A DNA stretch of 64,000 nt from Pectinophora gossypiella (lineage: Eukaryota > Arthropoda > Insecta > Lepidoptera > Gelechiidae). Position 1 is the first letter of the stretch; each line of letters begins with the position of its first letter. Below the pieces are notes generated by a model. That model saw only the letters and a list, made by a program, of their open reading frames with translations. It had not been told where the DNA came from and made no database searches. Below, piece after piece: positions 11,031-21,531 of the stretch. Made by a program: the position numbers and the translations under genes. The stretch covers positions 11,346,001 to 11,410,000 of the forward strand of contig NC_065407.1 of assembly GCF_024362695.1 (NCBI RefSeq), written 5' to 3'.

Positions 11031-13385
11031 GAGGACTCTTACCCGATTTAGGCATCAGCGAATTACATACAAGACAGATGTGATCTCGCCTTGGCTAAGG
11101 CCTTGACTTGCAGTGTCGTGTGAGTATCGCCTAAGACTTTTCATCTAAGTAAATGAAGACTTTTACAACATGCCGGGACGATAAGCAGCCCAAAAAGTTT
11201 TTATTTTCATCATTCATATAGACGTCGGCATTACCTACTAATTGGTAATCTCACTATTGGTAATCTATATCAAAGTAATTAACTAATATGAGGTTTCATT
11301 ACATTGTGAATTGTAGCGTGTAGTGTTTAAACTAATATATTATAGTCACTCAACACTTAGGTAGGTATTTGATATTGAATTGATTTACTTAATGTGAACA
11401 TTTGAAATTCAAATCAAATTATGTATTACAATTTTCAAGTATCTTTAAGACGGTGAAGCAAAATACAAGTATACGGGAACGGAAATCATGTTATAAGTAA
11501 GTATGATAAATAAGTCTATCTCATTGTCAATTATTTTTTCTAATTACCTGGAAGTAGTAATTCGCTCAACAAAGTGCGATAACTTCTGTCGTAATTCGTC
11601 GCAGTCTTCATTATTTGTAAACCATTATTACGACATACTTACATAGAGTAAATACACCACAGTGTAGGTTGCCGTATGTTGTACAAATTAAGGAGGATGT
11701 GTCCCAGTACAAGTCACGCCCTGCGAAGTTTTTCCTGAATTATATGGGCCACCTGAGCTGCGGCCCCCGACACGATGAGCACCACTTCAATCCCCAGCTA
11801 AACCCTAAACTTGGGAGGGTTCAACAACTCTCAGATAGGAGCAGGATTCAATTACCCACTGACACTCATTGTCACGGGGTGAACGATAAGCATCACTTTG
11901 ATCCCATAAGCTATTAAATTAGTTTAAGTGTTTTACAATAACAACATCTGTGGTCCAATATTTATTATTCTATACAAGTGTTTATAATCTCCTTTCAATT
12001 TTGAGTAAATTCATTATTGAAAAATTATAATTCTGGACACGTTTTCAAAAGACTAAAATTATTTAATAAAGGTAAGTAAGTAAGCTTTTTGTGTGAGAGA
12101 ATCAATATCGACAGGGAAGCAATAAAAGGTATGGGTAGGTATTAAATTCCTTTATAATAATAACGGCCAGCTTTGTATGAAATATAAATTAATCCATTTC
12201 GAGGAAAATCGTTCATGCTTAAGAAGCTATTGAGTGTACCATTGGACGTAGTATTAAAAGCGTGCGTTTGACCCGGTGATTTTACATATGTAAAATAGTA
12301 GATGTATTTTTAGAGCGGCGTGCATTCAGCTGGTGTGGCGGGGCTGGCGGAGTATTGAATCATAAAGCATCATTGACGTCAGAGCCTTGCCACATCGACT
12401 CACAGAAACTGTCGGTAAGAACATTTTCACACCCAGCCCACACTGGTAGTATCTAGCGTTGATGCGTGAAAGACAACCTCGCCAGAAAGTGGACATACTC
12501 TAAAGAATTCCGCATGCCTAATTTATATGTGGATTAATTCACAAAGGCTCGGAAAGCTTCCAAAAATCTTTAAGCCCGACATTCGATGCTGCATAGTCCC
12601 TCGCGTCTTCGACACACCGGCGCTGGCGGTCCATTAGCGGGAATTATCAGTAACGTTGCTGCTATCAAGGTTTAGCCTGTGCAAAATAAAATCCCTCTGC
12701 GGTGTAATGTATTTAGTCGTCGGCTGCGTCATCATATTGCCTCTATGTAAACACTAAAAGACGACGGAAATTTCAAAGGCGTGTCAAATGGAGCAGGGCC
12801 GGTAATTTAATAGTCGTGACAGCATTTGGGTAGCTTTATTTTTCAAATAAATAGGCCGGTAAACTACTTTGTAACAGCATTTCCTCCACTAGTTTACTGC
12901 TAACAGAATATCTAATGGGGGAAACGGAACAAGTTGGAGCAAATACCTAGGCATACAGCGATACTGCAGCAGACTTCCTTTTACCTATTCGCAAATTAAC
13001 ACTGACTGTCTTTTTGTTACAACTAAACCGGCTGGGTCGATTTGGATAAAAATTAACACTTAGGTATCTTTTTTAGGTATCTTAGGTATAGGTATCTTCC
13101 AATATGGCGTATACATATCACGGCATAACTGCAGTCCACGTGGACGAACTCATTGGTAGAAAACTAGTACCGTGTAAAAGGAAAATAGTACGACGTTCAA
13201 TTGAATAGAAAATACAGAGAGCTAGTCGGTACCGTGAAAACCCGTAATCATATGCAAATAACTGCATCTATCTACTTCCGCTGAATGGCGATAAGTTATG
13301 TAAGTTAAATAATGCACCGCCTTCGCATACGTATATATGCACCTGTAAGTACACAATATAGTTAGTAGATATTTGTGGCAACTTG
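11031..13385. other. Gene-free stretch with a CRE-like octamer
   Basis: No coding exon is recognised. TGACGTCA occurs at 12,374-12,381 in a mildly GC-richer segment (about 12,310-12,660). That segment also has a donor-like CTGTCG|GTAAGA at about 12,413. It could be an unannotated non-coding exon or enhancer, but evidence is thin. Confidence 0.4.
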
Positions 13386-13387
13386 GC

Positions 13388-13592
13388 AAAACGGGAAGAC
13401 AACAGATGGACTAAGACTGTTACTGAATGGTGGCCAAGGGATGGTATGCGATGTCGAAGATCACAAACCCGGTGGTCGGATGACATTGTGAGGTATGCCG
13501 GAAAGCAATGGATGAGACTTGCACAGGACCGGAAAGGATGGCGTGAAAGATAGGAGGCCTATACCCAGCAGTGGGTGGATACAGGCTGAGTA
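13388..13592 (+). pseudogene. Degenerate LINE reverse-transcriptase C-terminus
   Basis: In one plus-strand frame the sequence reads CRRSQTRWSDDIVRYAG, then WMRLAQDRKGWRER, then a stop, then EAYTQQWVDTG. This is the familiar C-terminal tail of insect non-LTR retrotransposon polyproteins (R-R-x-R-W-x-D-D-I ... AQDR..W ... EAYxQQW). At least one stop interrupts it and the upstream polymerase is absent. It is a 5'-truncated, dead insertion. Confidence 0.7.
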
Positions 13593-13829
13593 GATAGATA
13601 GATAGAGATATTACTGATGCATAATCGATCTGCAGTAGGATTGTGAAGTATATTAGTTTTACAAACATACGGTCATAATATGAATATTGAAAACCTGAAT
13701 AGATACAAAAAGAAGGTGGAACTCGTCAACACCATCAAGTGCAGGAAATTGTCGTACTTCAGTCACGTCATGATAAATGAAAAGTAGATTATGTATTTCT
13801 TACATTTGAACAAAACAAATTGTATTATA

Positions 13830-14065
13830 GGTTTATGTGTACGTTATGAACGCCAAATACGGAAGACTCGACACAAGCCCTCCTACAACTGTACATTTAA
13901 TTCTGCTGGCCAGTTATTCTGTGCGCCATGTGGCCGAACCTTCAAATCGAAGTTCGGTTTTGCTAGCCACATTAGAGCCTATCATAACATCGACCTGGGA
14001 TAGACATTTAGGAGTCGCCGTCGCCGGACACGGCTTGGATGATGATGATGATGATGACGTTATGA
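13830..14065 (+). pseudogene. LINE ORF 3' end with zinc-finger-like tail
   Basis: A plus-strand frame ending near 14,003 contains QLFCAPCGRTFKSKFGFASH, a C-x2-C ... H-x4-H-like finger. Fingers of this kind are found at the C-terminus of several insect LINE polyproteins. It is followed by GTCGCCGTCGCCGGACACGG and a (GAT)n run at 14,039-14,056, a typical simple-repeat LINE tail. Only the end of the element is present. It may derive from a family different from the fragment 240 bp upstream. Confidence 0.6.
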
Positions 14066-14213
14066 TATGAAACATTCATAATAATAATAGCTATAGCAAT
14101 CGCTTTAAGTATATATAAGCACATTGAACGCTGTTTGGTAAATTTGATCTTTATATGTTTGTCTCAGGCATTGTGAATAAACTTCTGGAGGCTTAAAAAG
14201 CAATTTATCTAAA

Positions 14214-14300
14214 AAGCAATACTGCTATTTGACATTTATTGTGCATTGTAAAAGAGAGTCTTTTACATGCGCAAATGTCAAATTGCAATATTGCCTTATT
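14214..14300. repeat. Hairpin repeat, TTTGACATTT type
   Basis: GCAATACTGCTATTTGACATT on the left faces AATGTCAAATTGCAATATTGC on the right, around a short centre that itself folds (GTAAAAGAGAGTCTTTTAC). It looks like a small MITE or terminal fragment common in Lepidoptera. Precise family not known. Confidence 0.55.
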
Positions 14301-14439
14301 AGGTGAATTGCTTCTATGTGGCCTTTTGAACCTCCCTGGTGTGTTCTTGGTAGGGTTTTTACCAAGCTTGCTAGTTGCAAGGCTTTCTTGTAATTGATTT
14401 ATTAGTTGAATATCGAAAGATATATTAAAGATAACGTTA

Positions 14440-14535
14440 AGTAAAGATCTTCTTCTATCGTGTGGATTATGAGGTGGAGTACTAACCTCATCAACCCTGG
14501 TGTCAGGGTTATTATTGAGCCGCCAAAGAAAAGTA
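14440..14535. repeat. Dispersed repeat fragment
   Basis: Contains GAGGTGGAGTACTAACCTCA, TCAACCCTGGTGTCAGGGTT and ATTGAGCCGCCAAAG. I recall this word set as a high-copy lepidopteran repeat. The element type is uncertain. Confidence 0.45.
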
Positions 14536-15441
14536 AAGATAAACTACAAATTCATCTACTTACTAACTATGACTACGTTTAACTACGACAAATTATTTAC
14601 GTTTCATGTACAATATTGTTCTTCAGCATAAATTACGTTCAAACGAAATCGTACACTTATATTACCTCTAAAAAATATATCTAAACGGGACACAGAAAAA
14701 ATCTTTTGGTCTTACACAATTGACCTTGCCTTTGTCTACCAAATTAGGATACCTATATTTCTAAAGCTTAGTCTTTCCAATTGCGGTCAGATTTATTCTA
14801 CTTATTTTACAGTTGCTAAGGTCTTCGAAAAGAATCACTATTTTTTTAACAACGGTAATATGCAATAATACGTGAGTGTGGTATGATTATTTCTGCTTTA
14901 TGGGAGACGTTATGCTTTGTTGAAGAAAGAGTGTGAGATGATACCGTTAGGAAGCGGAAAGTTTGACAGAACAAAAGAAGAACGGCCAATTATTAACTAG
15001 TGATACAGGTGTCCCTCCAAACTAGAGGGTTTGTAGCTATGATAAAGAAGAAGCCAAACCCATGTTGCTCTACTGCGAGCGTGAGCACATTTTACATCAT
15101 AAATACACTTCTCATCAAAAAAATCGAAACACTTCCGTTTTCATTGTTTCTGTCCGAATTTAACACAAAAAAGAATTCATACGATGAAAAAAAATACATA
15201 AATGTATAGCTGGCAGTTTGGCCATTACAGTAATAAGCGAAAATTCTAAATTCAAAATTAGAATTTCATTTGTTTATCTTATAAACGAAATGAATCACTG
15301 TTTTGAGACAAATGTGTGTTTAGGGTTGGAGTACATTTAGCGTTTAAAAACTAAAAATTGGCGCCTATCCTTAAACTTTTTGTTTTTTATTTCAATACTG
15401 TGACTTTGGGACGTCTGAAAAAGGTTTTTTTTCTAAAACGT

Positions 15442-15885
15442 ATGGATACTTCGCCCACAGAAGCCGCCCAAGTTGTGGCATTGCTGGATTCTGGCCTTAG
15501 TCAGCGTGTTGTGGCTGCAAGACTGCATCTAAGCCTGTCATCTGTTCATAGAGTCTATAAACGTTATCGGGAGACTGGTTTGTTCACGCGCCGTTCAGGA
15601 TCTGTCAGGAATCGGGTCACTTCTGAGCGAGATGATCGATTTATTGTAACAACTTCTTTAAGAAATCGACGCCTTAACGCTTTTCAACTGCAGCAGCGGC
15701 TTCGTGTTGTACGAAGGGTGGCTGTAAGTGACTCTACAATTAGAAGAAGGTTGAAGGATCGTGGACTGGTACCGCATAAGCCAGCAAATGGGCCGAAATT
15801 AACTGCAGACCATCGAAGAGCGCGCCTTAACTTTGCACGTGAGCACCTAAATTGGTCATACCTACAGAACCGCCACCATAGCTGA
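15442..15885 (+). pseudogene. Tc1-like transposase N-terminal fragment, left arm
   Basis: ATG at 15,442 opens a frame beginning MDTSPTEAAQVVALLDSG. The open frame continues upstream to 15,358 without a better Met. The segment about residues 5-60 (SQRVVAARLHLSLSSVHRVY) is the paired-like helix-turn-helix of Tc1 transposases. The next segment (RRLNAFQLQQRLR ... STIRRRLKDRG) is the second HTH. The frame follows the arm to SYLQ and then leaves it, ending at 15,885 in sequence read backwards through the loop. The catalytic core is absent, so the product could at most bind DNA. Confidence 0.8.
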
Positions 15886-16429
15886 CCTTTTCTTCAATGC
15901 AGCATTGTGCATAGCGTTCTCCGTCTCTTCTGTAGACCTTGTTCCTTCCGTCGTTACCATACAGCATAATTTTACACTCATCAGAAAAGAGAACTTTGCT
16001 CCACTGTAGGTATGACCAATTTAGGTGCTCACGTGCAAAGTTAAGGCGCGCTCTTCGATGGTCTGCAGTTAATTTCGGCCCATTTGCTGGCTTATGCGGT
16101 ACCAGTCCACGATCCTTCAACCTTCTTCTAATTGTAGAGTCATTTACAGCCACCCTTCGTACAACACGAAGCCGCTGCTGCAGTTGAAAAGCGTTAAGGC
16201 GTCGATTTCTTAAAGAAGTTGTTACAATAAATCGATCATCTCGCTCAGAAGTGACCCGATTCCTGCCAGATCCTGAACGGCGCGTGAACAAACCAGTCTT
16301 CCGATAACGTTTATAGACTCTATGAACAGATGACAGGCTTAGATGCAGTCTTGCAGCCACAACACGCTGACTAAGGCCAGAATCCAGCAATGCCACAACT
16401 TGGGCGGCTTCTGTGGGCGAAGTATCCAT
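15827..16429 (-). pseudogene. Tc1-like transposase N-terminal fragment, right arm plus loop
   Basis: The same frame as the left-arm copy, starting at ATG 16,429 on the minus strand. It continues through the loop, so it reaches LFSDECKIMLYGND, which contains the first catalytic aspartate region of Tc1/mariner enzymes (W-S-K-V-L-F-S-D-E). It goes on to the conserved VSYGGGSV turn. It then crosses the junction at about 16,003-15,868 into the inverted arm and stops. The remaining D and E of the DD34E-type triad are missing, so it is not an active transposase. Confidence 0.8.
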
Positions 16430-16767
16430 ACGTTTTAGAAAAAAAACCTTTTTCAGACGTCCCAAAGTCACAGTATTGAAATAAAAAACAAAAAGTTTAA
16501 GGATAGGCGCCAATTTTTAGTTTTTAAACGCTAAATGTACTCCAACCCTAAACACACATTTGTCTCAAAACAGTGATTCATTTCGTTTATAAGATAAACA
16601 AATGAAATTCTAATTTTGAATTTAGAATTTTCGCTTATTACTGTAATGGCCAAACTGCCAGCTATACATTTATGTATTTTTTTTCATCGTATGAATTCTT
16701 TTTTGTGTTAAATTCGGACAGAAACAATGAAAACGGAAGTGTTTCGATTTTTTTGATGAGAAGTGTA

Positions 16768-18039
16768 AATCCGTGAACTCACACTGTATAAATTTGAAAA
16801 TTAGTAATTGTTTCGCCACATTCTGAAATGTTTTGTATACTACGTACGTCAAAATTTTGCCGCCGGGAACTATGATACGCCGTATATTCCTGACAAAAAC
16901 AGACAAACAAGTGGTTGCATCGTGTAACTAGTTTGAAACTAGCTAACACGAGCCAGCGGCGCGTCTATTTGTGTGTATTTACAATTCATCATACATCGTA
17001 AACAAATCAAATCACGCTGTACAATGTGTCGTCATATCGGAGATTTCATCAGCAGTTTCAAATCAAATATGGAATTAGAGTGTACATCTCTCTATGTATA
17101 ACACAAACTGGGCTTTTAGAGGCTACAATCTAACTGTAGGAATCTTTGCGTAATATACGAAGTTTTGTATCACATTCCAAAAAAATCTTAATTTGTCCCA
17201 TATCATTATTAAAGTTGAGCTTCATCCCAAAATCACAAGTACTTTCAAGTAAATCAATTAAATAAATTGAAAAGTACTCGACTTTAAACTTAAAAACTTA
17301 CTTATTACAAATACCAAACCTTATATTATTTCTTCCTTTTTATGAGACAGGTTTTGAAATCCGTTTGATTGTTATAATTACTTAGTTATTTGCGATATAA
17401 TTACTTAGCCAAATTATGCTTTGACATATATATATATATATATATAAAAGGTATGGGCCGGAGAAGGAATATAAAATAGGACGAAGCGGGAATAAAATGA
17501 CTAAAATGATATTTTGGGATGAAGGAATATTTTCGTTCCAAATTTTAGTTATTTAGCTTGGGACGATATTGTTTGGGACGACCTAGGATTTTATAATGTG
17601 GGACAAAACTCAGTAGAACATAAGAAGAATAAATCTGTAAAACGCCCTCTATATTGTTTTTGGAAAACGTAGCCTGGAAAGTCCCTCATCGTGATTAATA
17701 GTAATCGAACATTACTCTAAAATCCAATTCTATTTAAGTCCTACAAAAATCTTGTAGATCAAAAAGATTAAAAATAATATTTTATAATCTATTTAAACGT
17801 AATCCTCGGCCAACATCACGTACTTACCTATTATAATTTCTATAGTATTGTCACACTAATGCGATTATGTAGCAATAACTGATTCGATTAATCTTTCAAT
17901 AAGCTTCGTCCAGTCACATATTATTTTATTATAGTAATCCCCCATTCCCAAAACAAAGCAGCGAATAATTTAATGGATTACGCAGATGTACCTCTAATCT
18001 TTTGAACTACCTAAATGTAAAATTATAGTCGAAAGGTTT
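16768..18039. other. Gene-free AT-rich stretch
   Basis: No exon is recognised. A short (AT)n run lies at 17,427-17,448. A fragment GTAGCCTGGAAAGTCCCTCA at 17,670-17,689 belongs to the MITE-B family seen at 6,488 and 59,598. Confidence 0.45.
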
Positions 18040-18250
18040 CGCTGACGTTTACATACATACCCACATACACTCACGCCTATTTCCCACCGGGGTAAGCTTC
18101 GATCCTGACACATTTCACTTGCTACCTCCGCATTCATCAATCGTTTTATAAACGCACACTGGTTCAGAGTAGATCGTACTGAACCTTTACATCTCAAATT
18201 TGGTCAATGCATGTCCTTCTAGGTCTTCCTCTGCCAGCCCTACCAGTAAC
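18040..18250. repeat. Dispersed lepidopteran repeat (CACGCCTATTTCCCACCGGG type)
   Basis: Has ACTCACGCCTATTTCCCACC, TTCGATCCTGACACATTTC, CATTCATCAATCGTTTTATA and GTCCTTCTAGGTCTTCCTCT in order. I recognise this combination as a high-copy repeat in moth genomes. Shorter relatives lie at 50,290-50,395 and 54,603-54,650. The element class is not clear from the sequence. Confidence 0.55.
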
Positions 18251-18266
18251 CTTCGTTTTACTTATA

Positions 18267-18803
18267 CAGGGTGGCCCAGAAGTTCACGTTCAAAATGAAA
18301 AAATAGATAGAGGGGCTCATTAGCTACCAGAAACATCCCCATATATGTTCAGCAATTATTTACGGTTCAGGAGATATGACCCATTTTGTACCTTTTTCTA
18401 GATTTTCTACCTTACTTCAGAAATCATCATTGTGTCGCTATCCCTTTCTTAATAATTATTTAATTTTACTTCACAACTATGCCTAAGGCTGTGTACCGCT
18501 CAATCAAAGATAAATCAAAGTCAATCAAAGATAAAAAAAAGTTATCGGAAGTCAAAGTGAGAATTCGACCAAAATTGTTACAGTTGTTAAAACTTCGCCG
18601 AAGAATAATAAACACATGAGATTGTCATGGACCCTGAAAGTATTTCTAAAAACTGCTCCATTTAATAGGCTTTTAGAAACATCCAAAAAAAAGTACCCTT
18701 AATAAGGGCATAAAACTAAGAACTCCTAAACCGTAAATAATTGCTGAACATACATGGGGATGTTTAATTTTTCATTTTGAACGTGAACTTCTGGGCCACC
18801 CTG
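18267..18803. mobile_element. CAGGGTGGCCC MITE, 537 bp, TA target duplication
   Basis: TA|CAGGGTGGCCCAGAAGTTCACG at the left is mirrored by CGTGAACTTCTGGGCCACCCTG|TA at the right. The inverted arms extend further inward (TGTTCAGCAATTATTTACGG and complement), giving arms of roughly 110 bp around an internal region without a coding frame. TA duplication and the ends suggest mobilisation by a Tc1/mariner/IS630 relative. The terminal CAGGGTG is shared with MITE-A, but the rest is different. Confidence 0.85.
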
Positions 18804-19494
18804 TATATACTGCTTTAGTAATCCTATTAAGTATACTCCATCCGCTCTACGTGTTTGTTAGAGAGTATTATACTACTTATCATCTCCGATTTTATATCTA
18901 TATCGTGTAAGTTGATAGAAACGTCACACAGAGGATTTGGTACCTTCTTAGTATATTAATACAATTTATAATAGTAGTAGGGTTACTAAATCCTTGGCTA
19001 AAAATAATAATAGGTAAAAGCCCTTAACGCTTCCAATTTATCTTAGCAAGTAGTAAACGCTGTCCGAAGCCAATTATCACGTCAAAAGAAATAACATTTG
19101 AACTACGAGATTACTTGAAAAAAAATGTAAAATGATTTGTTTGTACAAAGTTCGGCAGTAGTAACATGACACATACTTAACAAATATTTAAAAAGGCATG
19201 CTCCGATAATCTTGGTCAATATTTACATCACCGATAAGTTTTTCTGATACTATCGATTTTTGTACAAAGGGCCAAAGCAAAGAGAAGACCGTTATTGAAA
19301 AAGCTCTAGCACGTTTAACATTTTTTTTTTGATGGGTTTGCTCATGACCCCAGACTCGCTCTATTTTTATAAACACGTACTATTTTTCTAATATATATTA
19401 CTATTTTTATTTATATAGTATAAAATAAGTAATTTTAAATGTTGTCCAAAGTTAAAAAGCACATCTCAGCCAATCCGTTAAACGTTGTCGGCCT

Positions 19495-19700
19495 TTTTTT
19501 ACCGACTTCAAAAAAGGAGGAGGTTTTTTTATGTTTGTTCGGGCATATCTTCGTCGTATATGAACCGATTTTGATAATTCTTTTTTTGTTTGAAAGGAGA
19601 TATACCCAAGGGGGTCCCATGTCAAGGAAGTCAGGATCTGATGATGGAAGACCAGAGAAATCGAGGGGAATTTTCAAAAATCGTAGGAGCGACTAGTGCG
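19495..19700. repeat. ACCGACTTCAAA repeat head
   Basis: TTTTTTACCGACTTCAAAAA followed by ATATGAACCGATTTTGATAA and AAAGGAGATATACCCAAGGG. This is a familiar lepidopteran repeat start. It leads directly into the tandem array on its right. The open frames here on both strands are repeat-derived. Confidence 0.55.
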
Positions 19701-19736
19701 TTTGTAAAGTCATATTGATCGGATCGATCTTTAGGC

Positions 19737-20680
19737 TTCGGGAAAACTTCCCGACCTTCGAAAACTGGTCAGCATCAGGGAGATACCCTATGGCCTGGCA
19801 AAACTATACAACCTGGAGCAATTTTTCTTTCACGAAACGTATTTAAATCTTGATCAAATTCAATAGCCGGTGCAAAAAAACAAAATGGCGGAAAAAAAAG
19901 ATGGCCGCCATACAAAATTTTGTCGATTTTGGAAGAAGCCCGTTTGGGTAAAAATAATGTATGGGGCGCTTACTCAAAACGTCATGTAGAGTACGGAAAT
20001 ACTTTCTGGTCACCAAAAACTGCTCCGCATCAGAGAGATACTCTACGGCCTGGCAAAACTATCGCACGTGAACCAATATTTCTTTCAGAGCACTTATTTA
20101 AATCTTGGTCAAATTCCATAGCGCGTAAAAAAAAAACAAAATGGCGGAAAAACAAGATGGCCGCCATACACAATTTTGTTTTTTCAGAAAATGTCTCGGG
20201 ATATAAAATATATATCGGGGTTGTGATCGGATCGTCATGTTAAGTATGGAAATTCTTCCCGATTTTCGAAAACTGCTCCGCATCAGGGTGACACCCTACG
20301 GCCTGGCGAAACTATCACACCTGAACCAATTTTTCTTTCACGAAACCTATTTAAATCTTGGTCGAATTTAATGGCCGGTGAAAAAAATACAAAATGGCGA
20401 AAAAACAAAATGGCCGCCATACAAAATTTTGTTTTTCCAGAAAATGTCTTGGGGGTAAAAATGATGTATAGGGGTGTGATCGGAACGTCATCTTTGAAAA
20501 CTGCTCCCAATCAGGGAGACATCCTACGGTCTGGCAAACCTATTGCACCTGGATTTTGTTTGTTTCCACGACACCCATTTAAATCTTGGTCAAATTCTGT
20601 CGCCGGTGAAAAAAAACAAAATGGCGGAAAAACAAGATGGCCGCCATACGAAGAGGGACAGTTTCGAATAAACAGGACAC
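19737..20680. repeat. About four tandem units of about 250 bp (minisatellite-like)
   Basis: The ordered words GCATCAG-GAGATA, CGGCCTGGCAAAACTAT, TTTCTTTCA, TTAAATCTTGGTCAAATT and AAAATGGCGGAAAAACAAG/ATGGCCGCCATAC recur. The last block starts near 19,882, 20,138, 20,391 and 20,618, so periods are about 256, 253 and 227 bp. Units are diverged, so the array is old. Several overlapping open frames on both strands are products of the repeat. Confidence 0.8.
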
Positions 20681-20767
20681 GCGAGCTGCTTTAGCAGCGA
20701 GCCAACCACGCGAAATCTACTGTATCTATATGTATGCGTGAGTGTGTATGATAGCAGCTTCCACTGA

Positions 20768-20832
20768 CAACCACATGTGTGTATGTACACATACACATGT
20801 GTGTGTGTGTGTGCGTGTGTGTGTGCGCGCGC

Positions 20833-20874
<42 letters not shown>

Positions 20875-20966
20875 GTCTGTGTGTGTGCGCGTGTATCTGT
20901 GTGTGTGCGTGTGTACGTGCGCGTGTGCTCGTGTGCGTTAGCGCGTGTGTGAGTGTGTGTGTGTAA
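20768..20966. repeat. GT/CA microsatellite
   Basis: About 200 bp of alternating GT with CG-containing interruptions (GCGCGCGCGTGTG) at 20,825-20,840. Alternating purine-pyrimidine sequence of this length can adopt Z-DNA. Frames of His-Thr or Cys-Val repeats here are artefacts. Confidence 0.95.
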
Positions 20967-21091
20967 ACATGTTCATCAATAATAATTGTGATCACTACTA
21001 ATAATATATTATATTATTATATATGAATATAAATCAGAAAATCTGTCTGTCTGCATCCTTGCTCGGTCTAACCATCACTTAAAATCGTAAA

Positions 21092-21531
21092 ATAAAATAA
21101 AATTTTTAACAAAAAAAAAACCGACTTCAAACGCAAAACTAAAAAGCAATAAATAAATTTACTTCGCACAAAGTAATTAGTACGTATTTTCAATTAGTTA
21201 ATTAATTTATAATTCTGAAGTCGGTGCCAAGTAAATGCTACAACAACCCTACTACAATATCAAATTACTATGTACACACAATATTGTTTAATACCTATAT
21301 CAAAGCAATTACAAAACAATGTCAAACAAAAAATTACAAAACAATCAGTATTGAAAAATATATGAATCGGTACTTCGTTGTAGCATTTCCTTGGCACCGG
21401 CTTCAGAATTATAAATTAATTAACTAATTGAAAATACGTACTAATTACTTTGTGCGAAGTAAATTTATTTATTGCTTTTTAGTTTTGCGTTTGAAGTCGG
21501 TTTTTTTTTTGTTAAAAATTTTATTTTTTAT
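21092..21531. mobile_element. Foldback element, ACCGACTTC type, 440 bp
   Basis: The left arm 21,092-21,250 and right arm 21,376-21,531 are near-perfect complements. Outermost is AAAATTTTTAAC then a run of A and CCGACTTCAAACGC. Further in are TTTACTTCGCACAAAGTAAT and AATGCTACAAC/GTTGTAGCATT. The loop is about 125 bp. There is no coding frame. The arms share the ACCGACTTCAAA word with the repeat at 19,495. Target duplication is not evident. Confidence 0.8.

Larger units (their letters stand above)
15106..16765. mobile_element. Palindromic Tc1-like foldback transposon
   Basis: This is a 1,660-bp element flanked by TA on each side (15,104-15,105 and 16,766-16,767), the target duplication of Tc1/mariner elements. 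It consists of two 762-bp inverted arms, 15,106-15,867 and 16,004-16,765, around a 136-bp loop. Equal arm length means no net indel between them. Each arm is the 5' end of a Tc1-like transposon: terminal CACTTCTCATCAAAAAAATC, then the N-terminal half of a transposase. The normal 3' half is missing. The arms differ at several bases (for example RETG/RKTG, SGSV/SGSG and VAVS/VAVN in the encoded protein), so they have diverged. Because both ends are transposon termini and a clean TA duplication exists, the palindrome may have moved as a unit. Confidence 0.9.

Noticed and set aside
13791..14003. C2H2 zinc-finger host gene
   Set aside because: There is a single finger-like motif followed by a (GAT)n tail, and another LINE fragment lies just upstream. 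A LINE ORF end explains it better.
15106..16765. Palindrome as a sequencing or assembly artefact (missed adaptor, chimeric read)
   Set aside because: The palindrome ends exactly at transposon termini with a TA duplication, the flanks are not mirrored, and the arms differ at several bases. The same reasoning applies to 32,933-34,532.
20726..20995. His/Thr-rich and Cys/Val-rich frames
   Set aside because: They are translations of the GT/CA microsatellite.
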